A DNA stretch of 64,000 bases from Martelella sp. AD-3 (GTDB taxonomy: Bacteria; Pseudomonadota; Alphaproteobacteria; Rhizobiales; Rhizobiaceae): contig NZ_CP014275.1 of NCBI RefSeq assembly GCF_001578105.1, positions 3,662,501 through 3,726,500 on the forward strand, written 5' to 3'. Under the pieces are notes generated by a model. That model made no database searches, was not told where the DNA came from, and worked only from the letters and a program-made list of their open reading frames with translations. Positions 1 through 9,727 of this stretch are shown here, in pieces (the first letter of the stretch is position 1; each line of letters opens with the position of its first letter). The position numbers and the translations under genes were made by a program.

Positions 1-243
1 GGCACGGACTGGATGGAAATCCTCGGCTGCGGCATGGTGCACCCGAACGTGCTGCGCCATTGCGGCCTTGACCCGGACGTCTACCAGGGCTTTGCCTGGG
101 GCATGGGCCTCGACCGCATTGCCATGCTGAAATACGGCATGCCGGATCTCCGCGACTTCTTCGCCGCCGACGAGCGCTGGACAAGCCACTACGGCTTCCG
201 CCCGCTCGATATCCCGACGCTGTTCGGAGGATTGTCGTCATGA
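1..243 (+). CDS. pheS: Phenylalanyl-tRNA synthetase alpha subunit, C-terminal end (partial)
   Basis: This is the last 80 codons of a gene that starts before the window. The alpha subunit of the alpha2-beta2 synthetase carries the catalytic core that charges tRNA-Phe in the cytoplasm. The visible part holds the class II motif 3 region, [20 protein letters not shown], in which the arginine of the GLDRI segment is the ATP-binding residue. The reading frame is open from base 1. Its TGA stop overlaps the ATG of the ASCH gene by four bases, and pheT follows, so pheS, the ASCH gene and pheT are probably co-transcribed. I am confident of the identity from the motif and from the position before pheT. 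Confidence 0.95.
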   Translation, partial: GTDWMEILGCGMVHPNVLRHCGLDPDVYQGFAWGMGLDRIAMLKYGMPDLRDFFAADERWTSHYGFRPLDIPTLFGGLSS

Positions 244-662
244 CCGGGCTTCCGGAACGCTACAGGGACGCGGTCCAGTTCGCGTTCGGCGATACGCCGG
301 CGCTGAAGGACGAGCTTCTGGCGCTGGTGCTCTCGGGCAAGAAGACGGCCACCTGCGGCGCGCTCCGCGACGTGACCGAGGCTGGAGAGCCGATGCCCGA
401 GGTCGGACGCCGCGATGTGGTGCTTGACGGCGCCGGCAAGCCCGCCGCCGTCATCGAGACGACCGAGGTCAGCATCCGCCGGTTTAACGAGGTCGACGAG
501 GATTTCGCCCGCGACGAGGGCGAGGGCGACCTGTCGCTTGCCTACTGGCGCGAGGGCCACGAGGCCTATTTCGCCCGCAATGGCGGATTCGAGCCGGAAA
601 TGGAACTGATCTGCGAGCGGTTCCGGCTGGTGGAGACGCTGGGCGAATACAGAAACGGTTGA
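240..662 (+). CDS. ASCH domain-containing protein
   Basis: This 140-residue cytoplasmic protein consists of a single ASCH domain, a beta-barrel fold related to PUA that is thought to bind RNA or nucleotides. The recognisable parts are the early [10 protein letters not shown] segment, the [18 protein letters not shown] stretch and the [12 protein letters not shown] helix. Its ATG overlaps the pheS stop by four bases (ATGA), so it is translationally coupled to pheS, and it lies 72 bases before pheT. Insertion of an ASCH gene between pheS and pheT is, from memory, common in rhizobia. The coupling suggests a link to translation or tRNA, but the substrate is unknown. Confidence 0.88.
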   Translation: MTGLPERYRDAVQFAFGDTPALKDELLALVLSGKKTATCGALRDVTEAGEPMPEVGRRDVVLDGAGKPAAVIETTEVSIRRFNEVDEDFARDEGEGDLSLAYWREGHEAYFARNGGFEPEMELICERFRLVETLGEYRNG

Positions 663-734
663 TAGAAACTGAAATCGACGGCAATGGACTTATCGCTCCG
701 GTTGGCAGTCGAGTGAAATGGCGAGACGAGAGAC

Positions 735-3164
735 ATGAAATTCACACTGTCCTGGTTGAAGGACCATCTGGAGACCGAGGCCTCGCTTGAGGATATCTGC
801 GAGCGGCTGACGACGATCGGGCTCGAGATCGAGGAGGTCGACGACAAGGCGGCCTACAGGCCGTTCACCATCGCCCGGGTGATCGAGGCGAAGCAGCATC
901 CCGATGCCGACCGGCTGAAGGTGCTGACGGTGGATGCCGGTGATGGCAAGCCACTCACGATCGTTTGCGGCGCGCCGAATGCCCGCGCCGGCCTTGTCGG
1001 GGCGCTCGCGCGGCCTGGCACCTATGTACCGGGCATCGATGTGACGCTGTCGGTCGGCAAGATCCGCGGCGTCGAGAGCCAGGGCATGATGTGCTCGGAG
1101 AAAGAGCTCGACATGTCGGACAATCACGACGGCATTATCGACCTGCCGGAGGATGCGCCGGTGGGCGCGTCCTTCGCCGCCTATGCCGGGCTTGACGACC
1201 CGGTCATCGAGATCAACCTGACCCCGAACCGGCCGGACTGCACCAGCATTCACGGCATTGCCCGCGATCTGGCCGCCGCCGGCTTGGGCACGCTGAAAGC
1301 GCCGAAAGCGCCCTCCTTCAAAACCGAGGGCGACATGCCGGTCAGCCTCACGCTCGATTTCGCCGCCGAGGACAAGCATCTCTGCCCCGGTTTTGCGCTG
1401 CGTCTGGTGCGCGGCGTGAAGAACGGCCCGAGCCCGAAATGGATGCAGCAGCGCCTGCTCGCGATCGGCCTTCGCCCGATCAATGCGCTGGTCGACATCA
1501 CCAATTACATGACCTTCGATCAGGGCCGGCCGATGCATGTCTTCGACGCCGCCAAGGTCAAGGGCGGGCTGACGGTGCGCCGTGCGAAGGCCGGCGAGAA
1601 GATCCTGGCGCTTGATGAGCGCGAATATGAATTGAATCATGACAATGTCGTCATCGCCGACGACAATGGCGTGGAGTCCATTGGCGGCATCATGGGCGGC
1701 GAGCATTCCGGCTGCGATGACACCACCACCGACGTGCTGATCGAATCGGCGCTGTGGGATCCGATGAACATCGCCCGCACCGGTCGCACCCTCGGCATCA
1801 TCACCGATGCGCGCTATCGTTTCGAGCGCGGCGTCGACCCGGAATATATGGTGCCGGGGCTGGAACGCACCACCGAACTGGTGCTGGAGATCTGCGGCGG
1901 CGCGGCGAGCGAAAAGACCGTCACCGGTTACGAGAGCCACGAACCGAGGGTGATCGACTACCCCATCTCCGAGGCGAAGCGGCTGACCGGCCTTGACGTT
2001 TCGGCGGAGGAAAGCCGCGACATCCTCACCCGGCTCGGATTTTCTGTTAAGGGCGGCGGCGAGACCGTTGCCGTTTCGGTTCCGTCCTGGCGGCCGGATG
2101 TGGAGGGCAAGGCCGATCTCGTGGAAGAGGTCATGCGCATTTTCGGCGTCGACAAGATCAGCCCGGAGGCCCTGCCGTCAGCAGGCGCGGTCAACGAAAA
2201 GATCCTGACCACGCTGCAGATTCGCTCGCGTTCCGCGCGGCGGGAACTTGCCGCGCGCGGCATGCTGGAGGCGGTCACCTGGTCGTTCATTCCGGAAGAT
2301 CAGGCGAGGCTTTTCGGCGGCGGCGCGCCTTCGCTGAAGCTTTCAAACCCGATTGCCGCCGACATGTCGGATATGCGCCCCTCTCTTCTGCCGGGCCTTC
2401 TGGCAGCAGCGAAGCGCAATGCGGCCATCGGCCACGGCGATGTCGCCCTGTTCGAGGTCGCCGCGACCTATGAGAACGACAGGCCCGAAGGCCAGCGCCG
2501 GGCGGCGGGCGGCGTGCGGCGCGGCACGGCAACGCTTTCGGGCTCCGGCCGGATGTGGTCGAACGGAGAGACCGGCGCCGGTCGCGCGGTCGGCGTGTTC
2601 GATGCCAAGGCCGATGCGCTGGCCGTGATCGAGGCCTGCGGCGTGCCGGTGGGCAATCTCCAGATCGTCGCCGGCGGACCGGACTGGTATCACCCCGGTC
2701 GTTCCGGCACCATAAAGATGGGTCCGAAGATCGTGCTCGGCCATTTCGGCGAGTTCCATCCCAAGGTCCTGGAAGCGCTCGATGTCTCCGGCAGGCTTGC
2801 CGGTTTCGAGATATTCATCGATGCCATGCCGGAGCCGAAGAGGAAGCCGACGCGCACCAAGCCGGCGCTGACGCTTTCGCCCTTCCAGGCCGTCACCCGC
2901 GACTTCGCCTTCGTCGTCGATCGCGATGTCGAGGCGGCGGCGATCGAGCGGGCTGCGGCCGGCGCCGACCGCAGGCTGATCACCGGCGTCACCGTCTTCG
3001 ACGTGTTCGCCGGCGCGTCCCTTGGCGAGGGCAAGAAGTCGGTTGCGATCGAAGTGTCGATCCAGCCGAGCGACCGCACGCTGACGGATGAGGATTTCGA
3101 GGCGCTGACCAAGAAGATCGTCGCCAATGTCGAAAAGGCGACCGGCGGCGTCATCCGCGCCTGA
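735..3164 (+). CDS. pheT: Phenylalanyl-tRNA synthetase beta subunit
   Basis: At 809 residues this is a full-length bacterial PheT. The domains run in the expected order: the tRNA-binding EMAP-like domain (about residues 40-150, with GAPNARAG and the [14 protein letters not shown] segment), the B3/B4 editing domain (about 210-390, with [13 protein letters not shown]), B5 (about 400-475), the catalytic-like core, and a C-terminal ferredoxin-fold anticodon-binding domain (about 715-808, beginning [13 protein letters not shown]). It pairs with PheS in the alpha2-beta2 enzyme, and the B3/B4 domain clears mischarged Tyr-tRNA. The ATG at 735 follows a purine-rich GAGACGAGAGAC segment. A terminator lies 30 bases beyond the stop. 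Confidence 0.98.
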   Translation: MKFTLSWLKDHLETEASLEDICERLTTIGLEIEEVDDKAAYRPFTIARVIEAKQHPDADRLKVLTVDAGDGKPLTIVCGAPNARAGLVGALARPGTYVPGIDVTLSVGKIRGVESQGMMCSEKELDMSDNHDGIIDLPEDAPVGASFAAYAGLDDPVIEINLTPNRPDCTSIHGIARDLAAAGLGTLKAPKAPSFKTEGDMPVSLTLDFAAEDKHLCPGFALRLVRGVKNGPSPKWMQQRLLAIGLRPINALVDITNYMTFDQGRPMHVFDAAKVKGGLTVRRAKAGEKILALDEREYELNHDNVVIADDNGVESIGGIMGGEHSGCDDTTTDVLIESALWDPMNIARTGRTLGIITDARYRFERGVDPEYMVPGLERTTELVLEICGGAASEKTVTGYESHEPRVIDYPISEAKRLTGLDVSAEESRDILTRLGFSVKGGGETVAVSVPSWRPDVEGKADLVEEVMRIFGVDKISPEALPSAGAVNEKILTTLQIRSRSARRELAARGMLEAVTWSFIPEDQARLFGGGAPSLKLSNPIAADMSDMRPSLLPGLLAAAKRNAAIGHGDVALFEVAATYENDRPEGQRRAAGGVRRGTATLSGSGRMWSNGETGAGRAVGVFDAKADALAVIEACGVPVGNLQIVAGGPDWYHPGRSGTIKMGPKIVLGHFGEFHPKVLEALDVSGRLAGFEIFIDAMPEPKRKPTRTKPALTLSPFQAVTRDFAFVVDRDVEAAAIERAAAGADRRLITGVTVFDVFAGASLGEGKKSVAIEVSIQPSDRTLTDEDFEALTKKIVANVEKATGGVIRA

Positions 3165-3195
3165 CCTCTCCTTCATGTTGGCGACAACTCTGCAC

Positions 3196-3226
3196 ACGGC
3201 CCGGCCTTGTCCGGGCCGTTTCGCGT
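3196..3226 (+). terminator. Probable rho-independent terminator after pheT
   Basis: A perfect 9-bp stem (ACGGCCCGG at 3196-3204, CCGGGCCGT at 3211-3219) closes a 6-base loop and is followed by TTTCGCGTTT, a T-rich but interrupted tail. It would end the pheS-ASCH-pheT unit. The rest of the gap between pheT and ubiG (3165-3471) shows no convincing gene. The short frame at 3127-3441 overlaps pheT and has no family features. Confidence 0.7.
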
Positions 3227-3471
3227 TTGCCCGAAGCGCGGGCGCGGGCTTGGAAACGCGGGAATCCGCCTTACATCTGAAGAATACGGGCCGGGTGCCC
3301 GGAGCGAGAGTGCAGAAAGCGCCGGACTTGCTTGCCGCTGACCTCGCCCGCTTCTATAAGCGGATAACAGATGCAGGCGATTTGAGATCGGAGTTCCCTC
3401 CGGGCTTGTATGCGCAGCAACACATGAATGAGCGGCCCTGAATGCCGCTCGACACGCCGGAGATGAGGCCA

Positions 3472-4224
3472 ATGACCAACGCCGAAAAGACGACAATCGA
3501 CGACAGCCAGGTCGAGTGGTTCTCGAAGATGGCGGCCGAGTGGTGGGACCCGACCGGCAAGTTCAAACCGCTGCACAAGTTCAATCCGGTGCGCATTTCC
3601 TATATCCGCGAAAAGGCGTCTGCCCATTTCGCCCGCGACGAAAAGTCGGCGCGGCCGCTCGCCGGCCTTCGCATCCTCGATGTCGGTTGTGGCGGCGGGC
3701 TGCTGGCCGAACCGCTGGCGCGCATGGGCGCGAGCGTCACCGGCATTGATCCGGCGGAAAAGAATATCGGCATCGCCTCAACCCATGCCGCCGAATCCGG
3801 GCTTGAGATCGACTACCGGGCAACAACGGCGGAAGCCCTGGCGGAAGCCGGCGAGATGTTCGATATCGTGCTGAACATGGAAGTGGTCGAGCATGTTTCC
3901 GACGTGGATTTTTTCCTGACCACCTGCGCCTCGCTGGTCAGACCCGGCGGCATGATGTTCGTCGCCACCATCAATCGCACGCTCAAAGCCGGGGCGTTGG
4001 CGATCTTCGCCGCAGAACGCGTGTTGCGCTGGCTGCCGCCCGGCACCCATCAGTATGAAAAGCTGGTGCGCCCAGAAGAAGTCGAAAAGCCGCTGAAAGC
4101 CGCCGGCATGGACATTGTCGAGCGCCAGGGCGTGTTCTACAGCGTACTGACCGATAGCTGGAACCGCTCGAAGGACACCGACGTCAATTACATGGTGCTG
4201 ACGACCAGGCCTGAAAGCGCCTGA
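3472..4224 (+). CDS. ubiG: Ubiquinone biosynthesis O-methyltransferase UbiG
   Basis: This 250-residue SAM-dependent methyltransferase performs the two O-methylations of ubiquinone synthesis (2-polyprenyl-6-hydroxyphenol and 3-demethylubiquinol) at the inner face of the membrane. The family hallmarks are the N-terminal [18 protein letters not shown] block, the SAM-binding motif [15 protein letters not shown], the acidic GIDPAEKNI segment after strand 2, and the NMEVVEHV segment. I chose the ATG at 3472 because the mature-looking N-terminus [11 protein letters not shown] starts there and a GGAGATGAGG ribosome-binding region lies just upstream. An in-frame ATG at 3442 would add ten residues. Confidence 0.95.
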   Translation: MTNAEKTTIDDSQVEWFSKMAAEWWDPTGKFKPLHKFNPVRISYIREKASAHFARDEKSARPLAGLRILDVGCGGGLLAEPLARMGASVTGIDPAEKNIGIASTHAAESGLEIDYRATTAEALAEAGEMFDIVLNMEVVEHVSDVDFFLTTCASLVRPGGMMFVATINRTLKAGALAIFAAERVLRWLPPGTHQYEKLVRPEEVEKPLKAAGMDIVERQGVFYSVLTDSWNRSKDTDVNYMVLTTRPESA

Positions 4225-4233
4225 AACGGCGGC

Positions 4234-4773
4234 CTATCGGAACACTTCGTTGGGATAGACGCCCCAGAGATCGTTCTGGTGCATGTAGCCGGAAACGCCC
4301 TTGACCTCTAGCTCGCACCAGGTGCCGTCGCATTCGGAAAGGTGGACGATCACGCCCGGTTCAAGCCTGGCAACATCACGGGCGGAATCATTGCCGCTGG
4401 CCTTGACGTCGAGATAGGTGTCCTCGGCACTGTTGCCGCGCAGCCAGGGGGCGACCATGGCGTTGCGCACGGATGACAGCACCGAGACATGCATCCAGCC
4501 TTCCGTGCCGTCGGCATCGCGCACCTGTCGCCAGACGGCATATTCCTCGATGATCTCCACCGGCAGGCCGGGGCGCTGGTAGATCCATTTGGTGGCGTAG
4601 TTGAAGCCGGGGCCGACGCGCATGCGGGCGCGATCCGGCTTGATGATGGCAAAGCGAGGCAAAGGCGCGCCGGAGGCCCCGCGCCGCTCGCTTTGCGCCT
4701 GGACCGGAGAAACCGGCATGACGGCGGCGAGGACGACGAGCGCACTGAGGACCAGACTGACGATACGACGCAT
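4234..4773 (-). CDS. Exported SH3-domain protein
   Basis: This 179-residue protein begins with a signal peptide (MRRIVSLVLSALVVLAAVMPVSPVQAQ, cleavage probably after QAQ) and is therefore periplasmic or surface-located. The mature part has two bacterial SH3-like repeats. The first includes the KPDRARMRVGPGFNYATKWIYQ segment typical of the SH3_4/SH3_3 families; the second includes GVIVHLSECDGTWCELEV and GYMHQNDLWGVYP. Such domains usually bind peptidoglycan or other wall components. The ATG at 4773 has AAGGGA upstream. The gene is divergent from the 2-hydroxyacid dehydrogenase and ends 9 bases after ubiG on the other strand. The precise role is unknown. Confidence 0.88.
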   Translation of the reverse strand: MRRIVSLVLSALVVLAAVMPVSPVQAQSERRGASGAPLPRFAIIKPDRARMRVGPGFNYATKWIYQRPGLPVEIIEEYAVWRQVRDADGTEGWMHVSVLSSVRNAMVAPWLRGNSAEDTYLDVKASGNDSARDVARLEPGVIVHLSECDGTWCELEVKGVSGYMHQNDLWGVYPNEVFR

Positions 4774-4945
4774 GGCATTCCCTTGAAAATCTGCCCCCTG
4801 AGGGGTCTTGCAGGACCTCTCCGGGCCACCCGCACGGCGGACTTCGGGCCGCAACGCCGATTTCGCCCCCCTCACCTCCGCTTCAGGTGGAAAAAAGCCT
4901 GCAATATGTGCATTATCGCCCGACATGTTTAATGAGCTGTAAACG

Positions 4946-5953
4946 ATGACCCATCCGAAGAAACCCGAAGTCTTTGTCACGCGGAAGCTGCCCGCGCCGG
5001 TGGAGGCGCGCATGCAGGAACTGTTCTCGGTCACGCTGAACCGCGACGACCGGCCGCTTTCGCGCGACGAACTGGCCGATGCCATGGCCCGGGCGGATGT
5101 CCTGGTGCCGACACTGACCGACCGGATCGACAAGACGCTGATAGAACAGGCCGGCCCGCGGCTGAAGCTGATCGCCAGCTTCTCCAACGGGGTGGACAAT
5201 GTCGACGTCAATGCCGCCGCGAAGAAGGGCATCACCGTCACCAACACGCCGAACGTGCTGACGGAGGACACCGCCGACATGACCATGGCGCTGGTGCTTG
5301 CCGTGCCGCGCCGGCTTGCCGAGGGCGCGGGCTTCCTTTCGCGCGCCGAGCCCGGACAATGGCAGGGCTGGAGCCCGACCTGGATGCTCGGACGGCGCAT
5401 CTGGGGCAAGCGCATCGGCATTGTCGGCATGGGCCGCATCGGCACGGCGGTTGCGCGCCGCGCCAAGGCCTTCGGGCTTTCCGTCAATTATCACAATCGC
5501 GGCCGCATCAGCCCGGAAACGGAGGCCGAGCTGGAAGCGACCTACTGGGACAGCCTCGACCAGATGCTCGCCCGCGTCGATATCGTCTCGGTCAACTGCC
5601 CGTCCACGCCGGCGACCTATCACCTGATCTCTGCCCGCCGCCTGCAGCTGATGCGCCCCGAGGCCTATATCGTCAATACCGCGCGCGGCGACGTGATCGA
5701 CGAGGAGGCGCTGATCAAATGCCTGGAGGAAGACCGGATTGCCGGCGCCGGGCTGGACGTCTTCGAAAACGAACCGAACGTCAATCCGCGCCTTCTCGAC
5801 CTGGCGAAAAAGGGCAAGGCCGTGCTCCTGCCGCATATGGGGTCTGCCACGCTTGAAAGCCGGATCGACATGGGCGACAAGGTGATCATCAATATCCGCA
5901 CCTTCTTCGACGGCCACCGCCCGCCGAACCGGGTTCTGCCGGGACGGGAGTGA
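4946..5953 (+). CDS. D-2-hydroxyacid dehydrogenase (glyoxylate/hydroxypyruvate reductase type)
   Basis: This 335-residue cytoplasmic NAD(P)H-dependent enzyme belongs to the D-isomer 2-hydroxyacid dehydrogenase family. The nucleotide-binding GMGRIG is at residues 161-166. The catalytic triad is Arg247 (in NTARGD), Glu276 (in ENEP) and His297 (in LLPHMGS). The family reduces glyoxylate or hydroxypyruvate, or oxidises D-glycerate. The downstream segment YHNRGRISPE lacks the acidic residue that would favour NAD and has an Arg nearby, which suggests NADP use. It is divergent from the SH3-domain gene. Substrate choice within the family cannot be settled by eye, so no symbol is given. Confidence 0.9.
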   Translation: MTHPKKPEVFVTRKLPAPVEARMQELFSVTLNRDDRPLSRDELADAMARADVLVPTLTDRIDKTLIEQAGPRLKLIASFSNGVDNVDVNAAAKKGITVTNTPNVLTEDTADMTMALVLAVPRRLAEGAGFLSRAEPGQWQGWSPTWMLGRRIWGKRIGIVGMGRIGTAVARRAKAFGLSVNYHNRGRISPETEAELEATYWDSLDQMLARVDIVSVNCPSTPATYHLISARRLQLMRPEAYIVNTARGDVIDEEALIKCLEEDRIAGAGLDVFENEPNVNPRLLDLAKKGKAVLLPHMGSATLESRIDMGDKVIINIRTFFDGHRPPNRVLPGRE

Positions 5954-5965
5954 GTCCGCAGGCCC

Positions 5966-6247
5966 ATGAGAAATCCGCAGACCATGCTGCTTCTCTTCGT
6001 TCTGGCTTTTGCCGCAGCGCCCGTGAACCCGGCCTTTCCGATGTCCGAACCGATGACGCCGGCCGTTTTGCCGATCGAACAGGCCGCCGGTTGGAGCTGT
6101 GCTCGGGCCTCCAGCTGCGCAGAAGCCGTCAGGCAATGGTGCAACGGCTATCGCCGCGCCGACGGTGACAATGACGGCATCCCTTGCGAGAACGTCTGCC
6201 GGTCGCTCGCCGAAGTCAGACGCATCCGCGGACAGATCGGCTGTTGA
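5966..6247 (+). CDS. Exported Excalibur calcium-binding domain protein
   Basis: This small protein of 93 residues has a hydrophobic N-terminus (about residues 5-25) that looks like a signal peptide, followed by a single Excalibur domain. The signature is the DGDNDGIPCE loop (residues 66-75), an EF-hand-like calcium site with the usual nearby cysteines (Cys45, Cys51, Cys59, Cys74, Cys78). Excalibur domains occur at the ends of extracellular nucleases and surface proteins. Here the domain stands alone, so it is probably a secreted calcium-binding module of unknown partner. It starts 13 bases after the dehydrogenase and may be co-transcribed with it. Confidence 0.85.
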   Translation: MRNPQTMLLLFVLAFAAAPVNPAFPMSEPMTPAVLPIEQAAGWSCARASSCAEAVRQWCNGYRRADGDNDGIPCENVCRSLAEVRRIRGQIGC

Positions 6248-6253
6248 GCGCGC

Positions 6254-7087
6254 TTACCCGAACGCCGCGAACAGCCCGTCGGCATCATCCGTGGTGATCT
6301 GGTCGACCTTCAGCGCCAGCACCTTTTCGGCATGGGCAAGGCCGGCAGCATCGGCGACCCTGATCGTCCAGGCATCGACCGTTTTTCCGGCATCGTGGAA
6401 GGCGGCGATCATGTCGAAACCGGCGTCTGCTGCAGCAAGAACCAGTTCGTAGTGGAGATAGAACATCCGCGCGTCAGGCGCGGTCTGAAGCGCTTCGGCG
6501 ACGAAATCGACGTATCGCCCGTTTTCCATCACCCGCTCCATCGCCCCGTCAAGGCAGGGATCATAGCCGGTGGCAAGGCCGGGCGCGGTCTCGGCAAGCC
6601 GCTTCACCGCAGCCGCATCGCCGCCGGACAGGATCATGTGGCTGGCTACCGGGCGCACGGCCTCGCCGAAACGGGCGATGCTCTCCGGCGTGAAAGCGGC
6701 AAGCTCTTCCTTCAGGTCGAGTTGCAGAATGGCGCTGTCGGCGGCGGCGCTGGTCGCCACCAGCCGCGCCAGTTCATCAAACAGCATCACGCCTTCGCCG
6801 GTATCGCGCCCTTCGGGATCGAGAAGACGCGCGGCGCGGACCTGACCGGCGCTGGCGCTGGCGACCGGGCCGACGCCGGTGGTCGATTGTTCCAGCAGTT
6901 CGTCATGCAGCACCGCCATGGCGCCGTCGGCGGTCAGTTGCAGGTCGATCTCGCTGCTGGCGCCTGCCTTCAGCCCCTCGATGATGCGTGCGCGCGAAAA
7001 CGGCGTGTCGGCGGGAAAGCGCTTGCCGCAATGCCATTTCAGCCAGGTGCGGTGGCCGTTGCGGGTAATCGCGATCGGGGCTGTCAT
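6254..7087 (-). CDS. Glycerophosphodiester phosphodiesterase family protein
   Basis: This 277-residue protein has the GDPD TIM-barrel layout. The ExD metal ligands lie in SEIDLQLTADG (about residues 46-56), followed by VLHDE with the catalytic histidine of the HD pair, and a TTGVGPV segment. The family hydrolyses glycerophosphodiesters to sn-glycerol 3-phosphate and an alcohol. The usual first motif, HRG...PENT, is altered here to HCGKRFPADT, so the Arg that contacts phosphate is missing at its normal place and activity may be changed. No signal peptide is seen, so it is cytoplasmic. It follows ispA by one base and is probably translated from the same message. Confidence 0.82.
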   Translation of the reverse strand: MTAPIAITRNGHRTWLKWHCGKRFPADTPFSRARIIEGLKAGASSEIDLQLTADGAMAVLHDELLEQSTTGVGPVASASAGQVRAARLLDPEGRDTGEGVMLFDELARLVATSAAADSAILQLDLKEELAAFTPESIARFGEAVRPVASHMILSGGDAAAVKRLAETAPGLATGYDPCLDGAMERVMENGRYVDFVAEALQTAPDARMFYLHYELVLAAADAGFDMIAAFHDAGKTVDAWTIRVADAAGLAHAEKVLALKVDQITTDDADGLFAAFG

Positions 7088-7088
7088 T

Positions 7089-7997
7089 TCAATGTCTCCG
7101 CCTGGCTACGAAACGGGCCGCCTCGACCAGAGTTTCGGCCTTTTCCCCAAAGGGCGACAGCAGTTCTTCCGCCTCGGCCACGAGTTCGCCGAGCCTTTTT
7201 TCCGCCCATTCCGGCCCGTGCAAGGCGACCAGCGTACCCTTGCCGCGCCCCGCATCCTTGCCGGTTGCCTTGCCCATGGTTTGAGCATCCGCCGTCAGGT
7301 CAAGAAGGTCGTCTGAAAGCTGAAAGGCAAGGCCTATCACCGCGCCGTAGCGATGAAGCCGCACGCGCTCCTCCTCGCCGGCGCCCGCGATGATCGCGCC
7401 CGCCTCCGCCCCGAAGCGAATCAGCGCGCCGGTCTTCATCGCCTGCAGCATGACGATACCGTCTTCGTCGGGCGGTGATTTCTCCGCCGCCAGGTCAAGC
7501 GCCTGGCCGCCTGCCATGCCGCCGATGCCGGCCGCGCGGGAAAGGGCGGCGACCAGTTTCAGCCGAGCCTCGGGGGCAAGGGCGGTCCGGTCATCGGCGA
7601 TGATGTCGAAGGCGAGCGTCAGCAGGCTGTCGCCGGCAAGGATCGCGCTCGCCTCGTCAAAGGCCTTGTGCACGGTGGGGCGGCCGCGCCGAAGATCGTC
7701 GTCATCCATCGCCGGCAGATCGTCGTGGATCAGCGAGTAGCAATGGATGCACTCAAGCGCCGCACCGACCCTGAGCGCGGCCTCTTCCGGACCATCGAAG
7801 AGCCGCGTGCCTTCGATCACCAGAAACGGGCGAAAGCGCTTGCCGCCATTGAGAACGCCATGACGGATCGCCGCCATCAGGGTTGACGGTCGCGCGGTCT
7901 CGCCCTCAAGCGGATCGGAGCCGAGAAGCCCTTCGAGGCAGGCTTCGACGCGGGTACGGGCATCTTCAAGACGGTCGGTGAACAAGTGTGCGGTCAT
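7089..7997 (-). CDS. ispA: Polyprenyl synthetase (farnesyl diphosphate synthase type)
   Basis: This 302-residue enzyme makes farnesyl or geranyl diphosphate from DMAPP/IPP, the precursor of ubiquinone side chains and undecaprenyl phosphate. It has the GGKRFRP substrate motif (residues 51-57), the first aspartate-rich motif DDLPAMDD (92-99), and the second, DDLLD (228-232). The insertion in the first motif and the short product-determining region fit a short-chain FPP synthase. I preferred the ATG at 7997 over an upstream start at 8069 because the extra 24 residues are basic, unlike the family, and would run towards the divergent mtgA promoter. Confidence 0.93.
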   Translation of the reverse strand: MTAHLFTDRLEDARTRVEACLEGLLGSDPLEGETARPSTLMAAIRHGVLNGGKRFRPFLVIEGTRLFDGPEEAALRVGAALECIHCYSLIHDDLPAMDDDDLRRGRPTVHKAFDEASAILAGDSLLTLAFDIIADDRTALAPEARLKLVAALSRAAGIGGMAGGQALDLAAEKSPPDEDGIVMLQAMKTGALIRFGAEAGAIIAGAGEEERVRLHRYGAVIGLAFQLSDDLLDLTADAQTMGKATGKDAGRGKGTLVALHGPEWAEKRLGELVAEAEELLSPFGEKAETLVEAARFVARRRH

Positions 7998-8119
7998 GGA
8001 CTTGTCTTGGCACGCCGCCCGGCGCCGTTCAAGCCGCAATGATCCGGCCGCAGCCTTCTTTTCAAGCAAGCCGTTTTCGCGCTATGGAGAGACGGGCATT
8101 CATGAGGGTTGGTTGATAT

Positions 8120-8839
8120 ATGGGCGAGACGCCGGACTTGGAGGAGGACAAGGCACCGCGAAGGGGTCTTTTCCGCCGTTGGCTTCGCATCACCCTGCTC
8201 GCACTTGCCGTCTTGCTGCTGCTGCCCTACCTGTTGCTGCCGCTTTATCGTCCGGCCTTCGTCCACCCTGTGTCGACGCTGATGATGGCGCGGGCGCTTT
8301 CCGGCTATGACCGGCAATGGGTCGCCTTCGACGACATTGCGCCGGTTCTGGTGCAATCCGTGCTGATGTCGGAGGACGGGCAGTTCTGCAATCATTATGG
8401 CGTCGACTGGCGCGAATACAAGGCCGTGATCGAGGACGCGCTTTCCGGCGAGAAGACGCGCGGCGCCAGCACCATTCCCATGCAGACGGTGAAGAACCTG
8501 TTCCTCTGGAACGGCCGTTCCTATGTGCGCAAGGTCCTGGAACTGCCGCTGGCCGTTGCCGCCGACGCCTTCTGGTCGAAGGAACGGATGATGGAGATCT
8601 ATCTCAACATTGCCCAGTGGGGACCGGAGACCTTCGGCATCGAGGCGGCCGCGCGCGAGCAGTTCGGCGTGCCCGCCTCCGCCCTCTCGCGCCGCCAGGC
8701 AGCGCTTCTCGCCGTTTCGCTGCCGAACCCGACAGGCCGGCAGGCCGCAGCCCCCAGCGCCCATATGAACAGGCTTGCCGACCGGGTGGAACGGCTTTCC
8801 GCCCGTTCCGGCGCCTATATCAGCTGCCTTTATGACTGA
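8120..8839 (+). CDS. mtgA: Monofunctional biosynthetic peptidoglycan transglycosylase
   Basis: This 239-residue GT51 enzyme polymerises lipid II glycan chains on the outer face of the inner membrane. A single membrane anchor (about residues 21-43) follows a basic cytoplasmic tail. The five GT51 motifs are readable: the catalytic Glu85 in [13 protein letters not shown], then [17 protein letters not shown], a short basic helix, [10 protein letters not shown], and the closing segment [15 protein letters not shown]. There is no transpeptidase domain, which separates MtgA from class A penicillin-binding proteins. The gene is divergent from ispA with about 120 bases between the starts. Confidence 0.96.
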   Translation: MGETPDLEEDKAPRRGLFRRWLRITLLALAVLLLLPYLLLPLYRPAFVHPVSTLMMARALSGYDRQWVAFDDIAPVLVQSVLMSEDGQFCNHYGVDWREYKAVIEDALSGEKTRGASTIPMQTVKNLFLWNGRSYVRKVLELPLAVAADAFWSKERMMEIYLNIAQWGPETFGIEAAAREQFGVPASALSRRQAALLAVSLPNPTGRQAAAPSAHMNRLADRVERLSARSGAYISCLYD

Positions 8840-8919
8840 TATCCGATAATTCCATTGGCGCATCGCCGGCATTTGCGGTTAACTCCCGCCCGCGGAATGG
8901 CTATCGGAAAGGACGCCCC

Positions 8920-9567
8920 ATGCGCGATCTGACGCTTTATATCGGCAACAAGCGCTATTCATCCTGGTCGCTGAGGCCATGGCTTGCCATGGAGGCCTCG
9001 GGCATTCCGTTCAAGGAAGTGCTGATCCCGTTTGATTTTCCCGCCGGCAATCCGCGTTTTCGCGAGATCTCGCCGGTCGGCATGGTGCCGGTGCTCCATC
9101 ACGGCAAGGCGCGGATATGGGAATCGCTCGCCATCATCGAATATGTCGCCGAGCTTTATCCCGAGGCCCAGCTGTGGCCTGAAGACCGGATCGAACGCGC
9201 TGCCGCCCGCGCACTTTCAGCCGAGATGCATGCCGGCTTTCGGGCGCTGCGCGGCGCCTGCCCGATGAATTTCGGCCGCAAGCCCGCTCCGCTTGCGGTC
9301 AACGACGCGGTGAAGGCCGATGTGGCGCGGATCGAGACCATGTGGCGCGACGCGCTGGAGGCCTCCGGCGGCCCCTTCCTGTTCGGCCATTTCACGGCGG
9401 CGGACGCCATGTATGCGCCGGTCGTCAACCGCTTCGAGATCTATGAACTGGCCGATACGATGCCCACGCTGGCCTACATGAACGCGGTGAAAAGCCTGCC
9501 TGCCTTCCAGCGCTGGCGCGACGGGGCGCTGGCCGAAAGCTGGGTTGTTCCCGAAGACGAGGTGTGA
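8920..9567 (+). CDS. Glutathione S-transferase family protein
   Basis: This 215-residue cytoplasmic protein has an N-terminal thioredoxin-fold GST domain (about residues 3-82) with YSSWSLRPWLAM carrying the candidate catalytic serine, the cis-proline segment VGMVPVL, and ESLAIIEY, which binds the gamma-glutamyl part of glutathione. The C-terminal helical domain (about 90-210) contains FGHFTAADAMYAPV, the usual N-capping segment. The layout matches the bacterial GstA/YfcF-type group. The substrate is not deducible. It lies between mtgA and rpmF in its own unit. Confidence 0.92.
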   Translation: MRDLTLYIGNKRYSSWSLRPWLAMEASGIPFKEVLIPFDFPAGNPRFREISPVGMVPVLHHGKARIWESLAIIEYVAELYPEAQLWPEDRIERAAARALSAEMHAGFRALRGACPMNFGRKPAPLAVNDAVKADVARIETMWRDALEASGGPFLFGHFTAADAMYAPVVNRFEIYELADTMPTLAYMNAVKSLPAFQRWRDGALAESWVVPEDEV

Positions 9568-9612
9568 GACGGACGCTTTCTGCCGCATGGTGCAAAAAAA
9601 AGCCGCGGGGAC

Positions 9613-9641
9613 TGGTCAAACAGGCGCAAGACCTGTATAAG
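9613..9641 (+). promoter_or_regulatory. Candidate promoter of rpmF
   Basis: TGGTCA at 9613-9618 and TATAAG at 9636-9641 are 17 bases apart and resemble housekeeping -35 and -10 elements of alphaproteobacteria. They lie about 85 bases before the rpmF start. This is a pattern match by eye without experimental support. Confidence 0.45.
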
Positions 9642-9727
9642 CGCGCCAAATTTCATGCATTCAAAGGCCGAAATCGCGGTGGTCATGCCCGCCGGTGACT
9701 GAGCCTTGCCGAAACTGGAGTAGTCCA

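Noticed and set aside
690..1940. Long minus-strand open frame (416 codons) opposite pheT
   Set aside because: It lies wholly antisense to the well-supported pheT and has the low-complexity composition of a GC-rich shadow frame.
3127..3441. Plus-strand frame between pheT and ubiG
   Set aside because: It starts inside pheT, contains the terminator hairpin and has no family features.
4913..6136. Minus-strand frame of 407 codons opposite the 2-hydroxyacid dehydrogenase
   Set aside because: Shadow of a gene with an intact catalytic triad.
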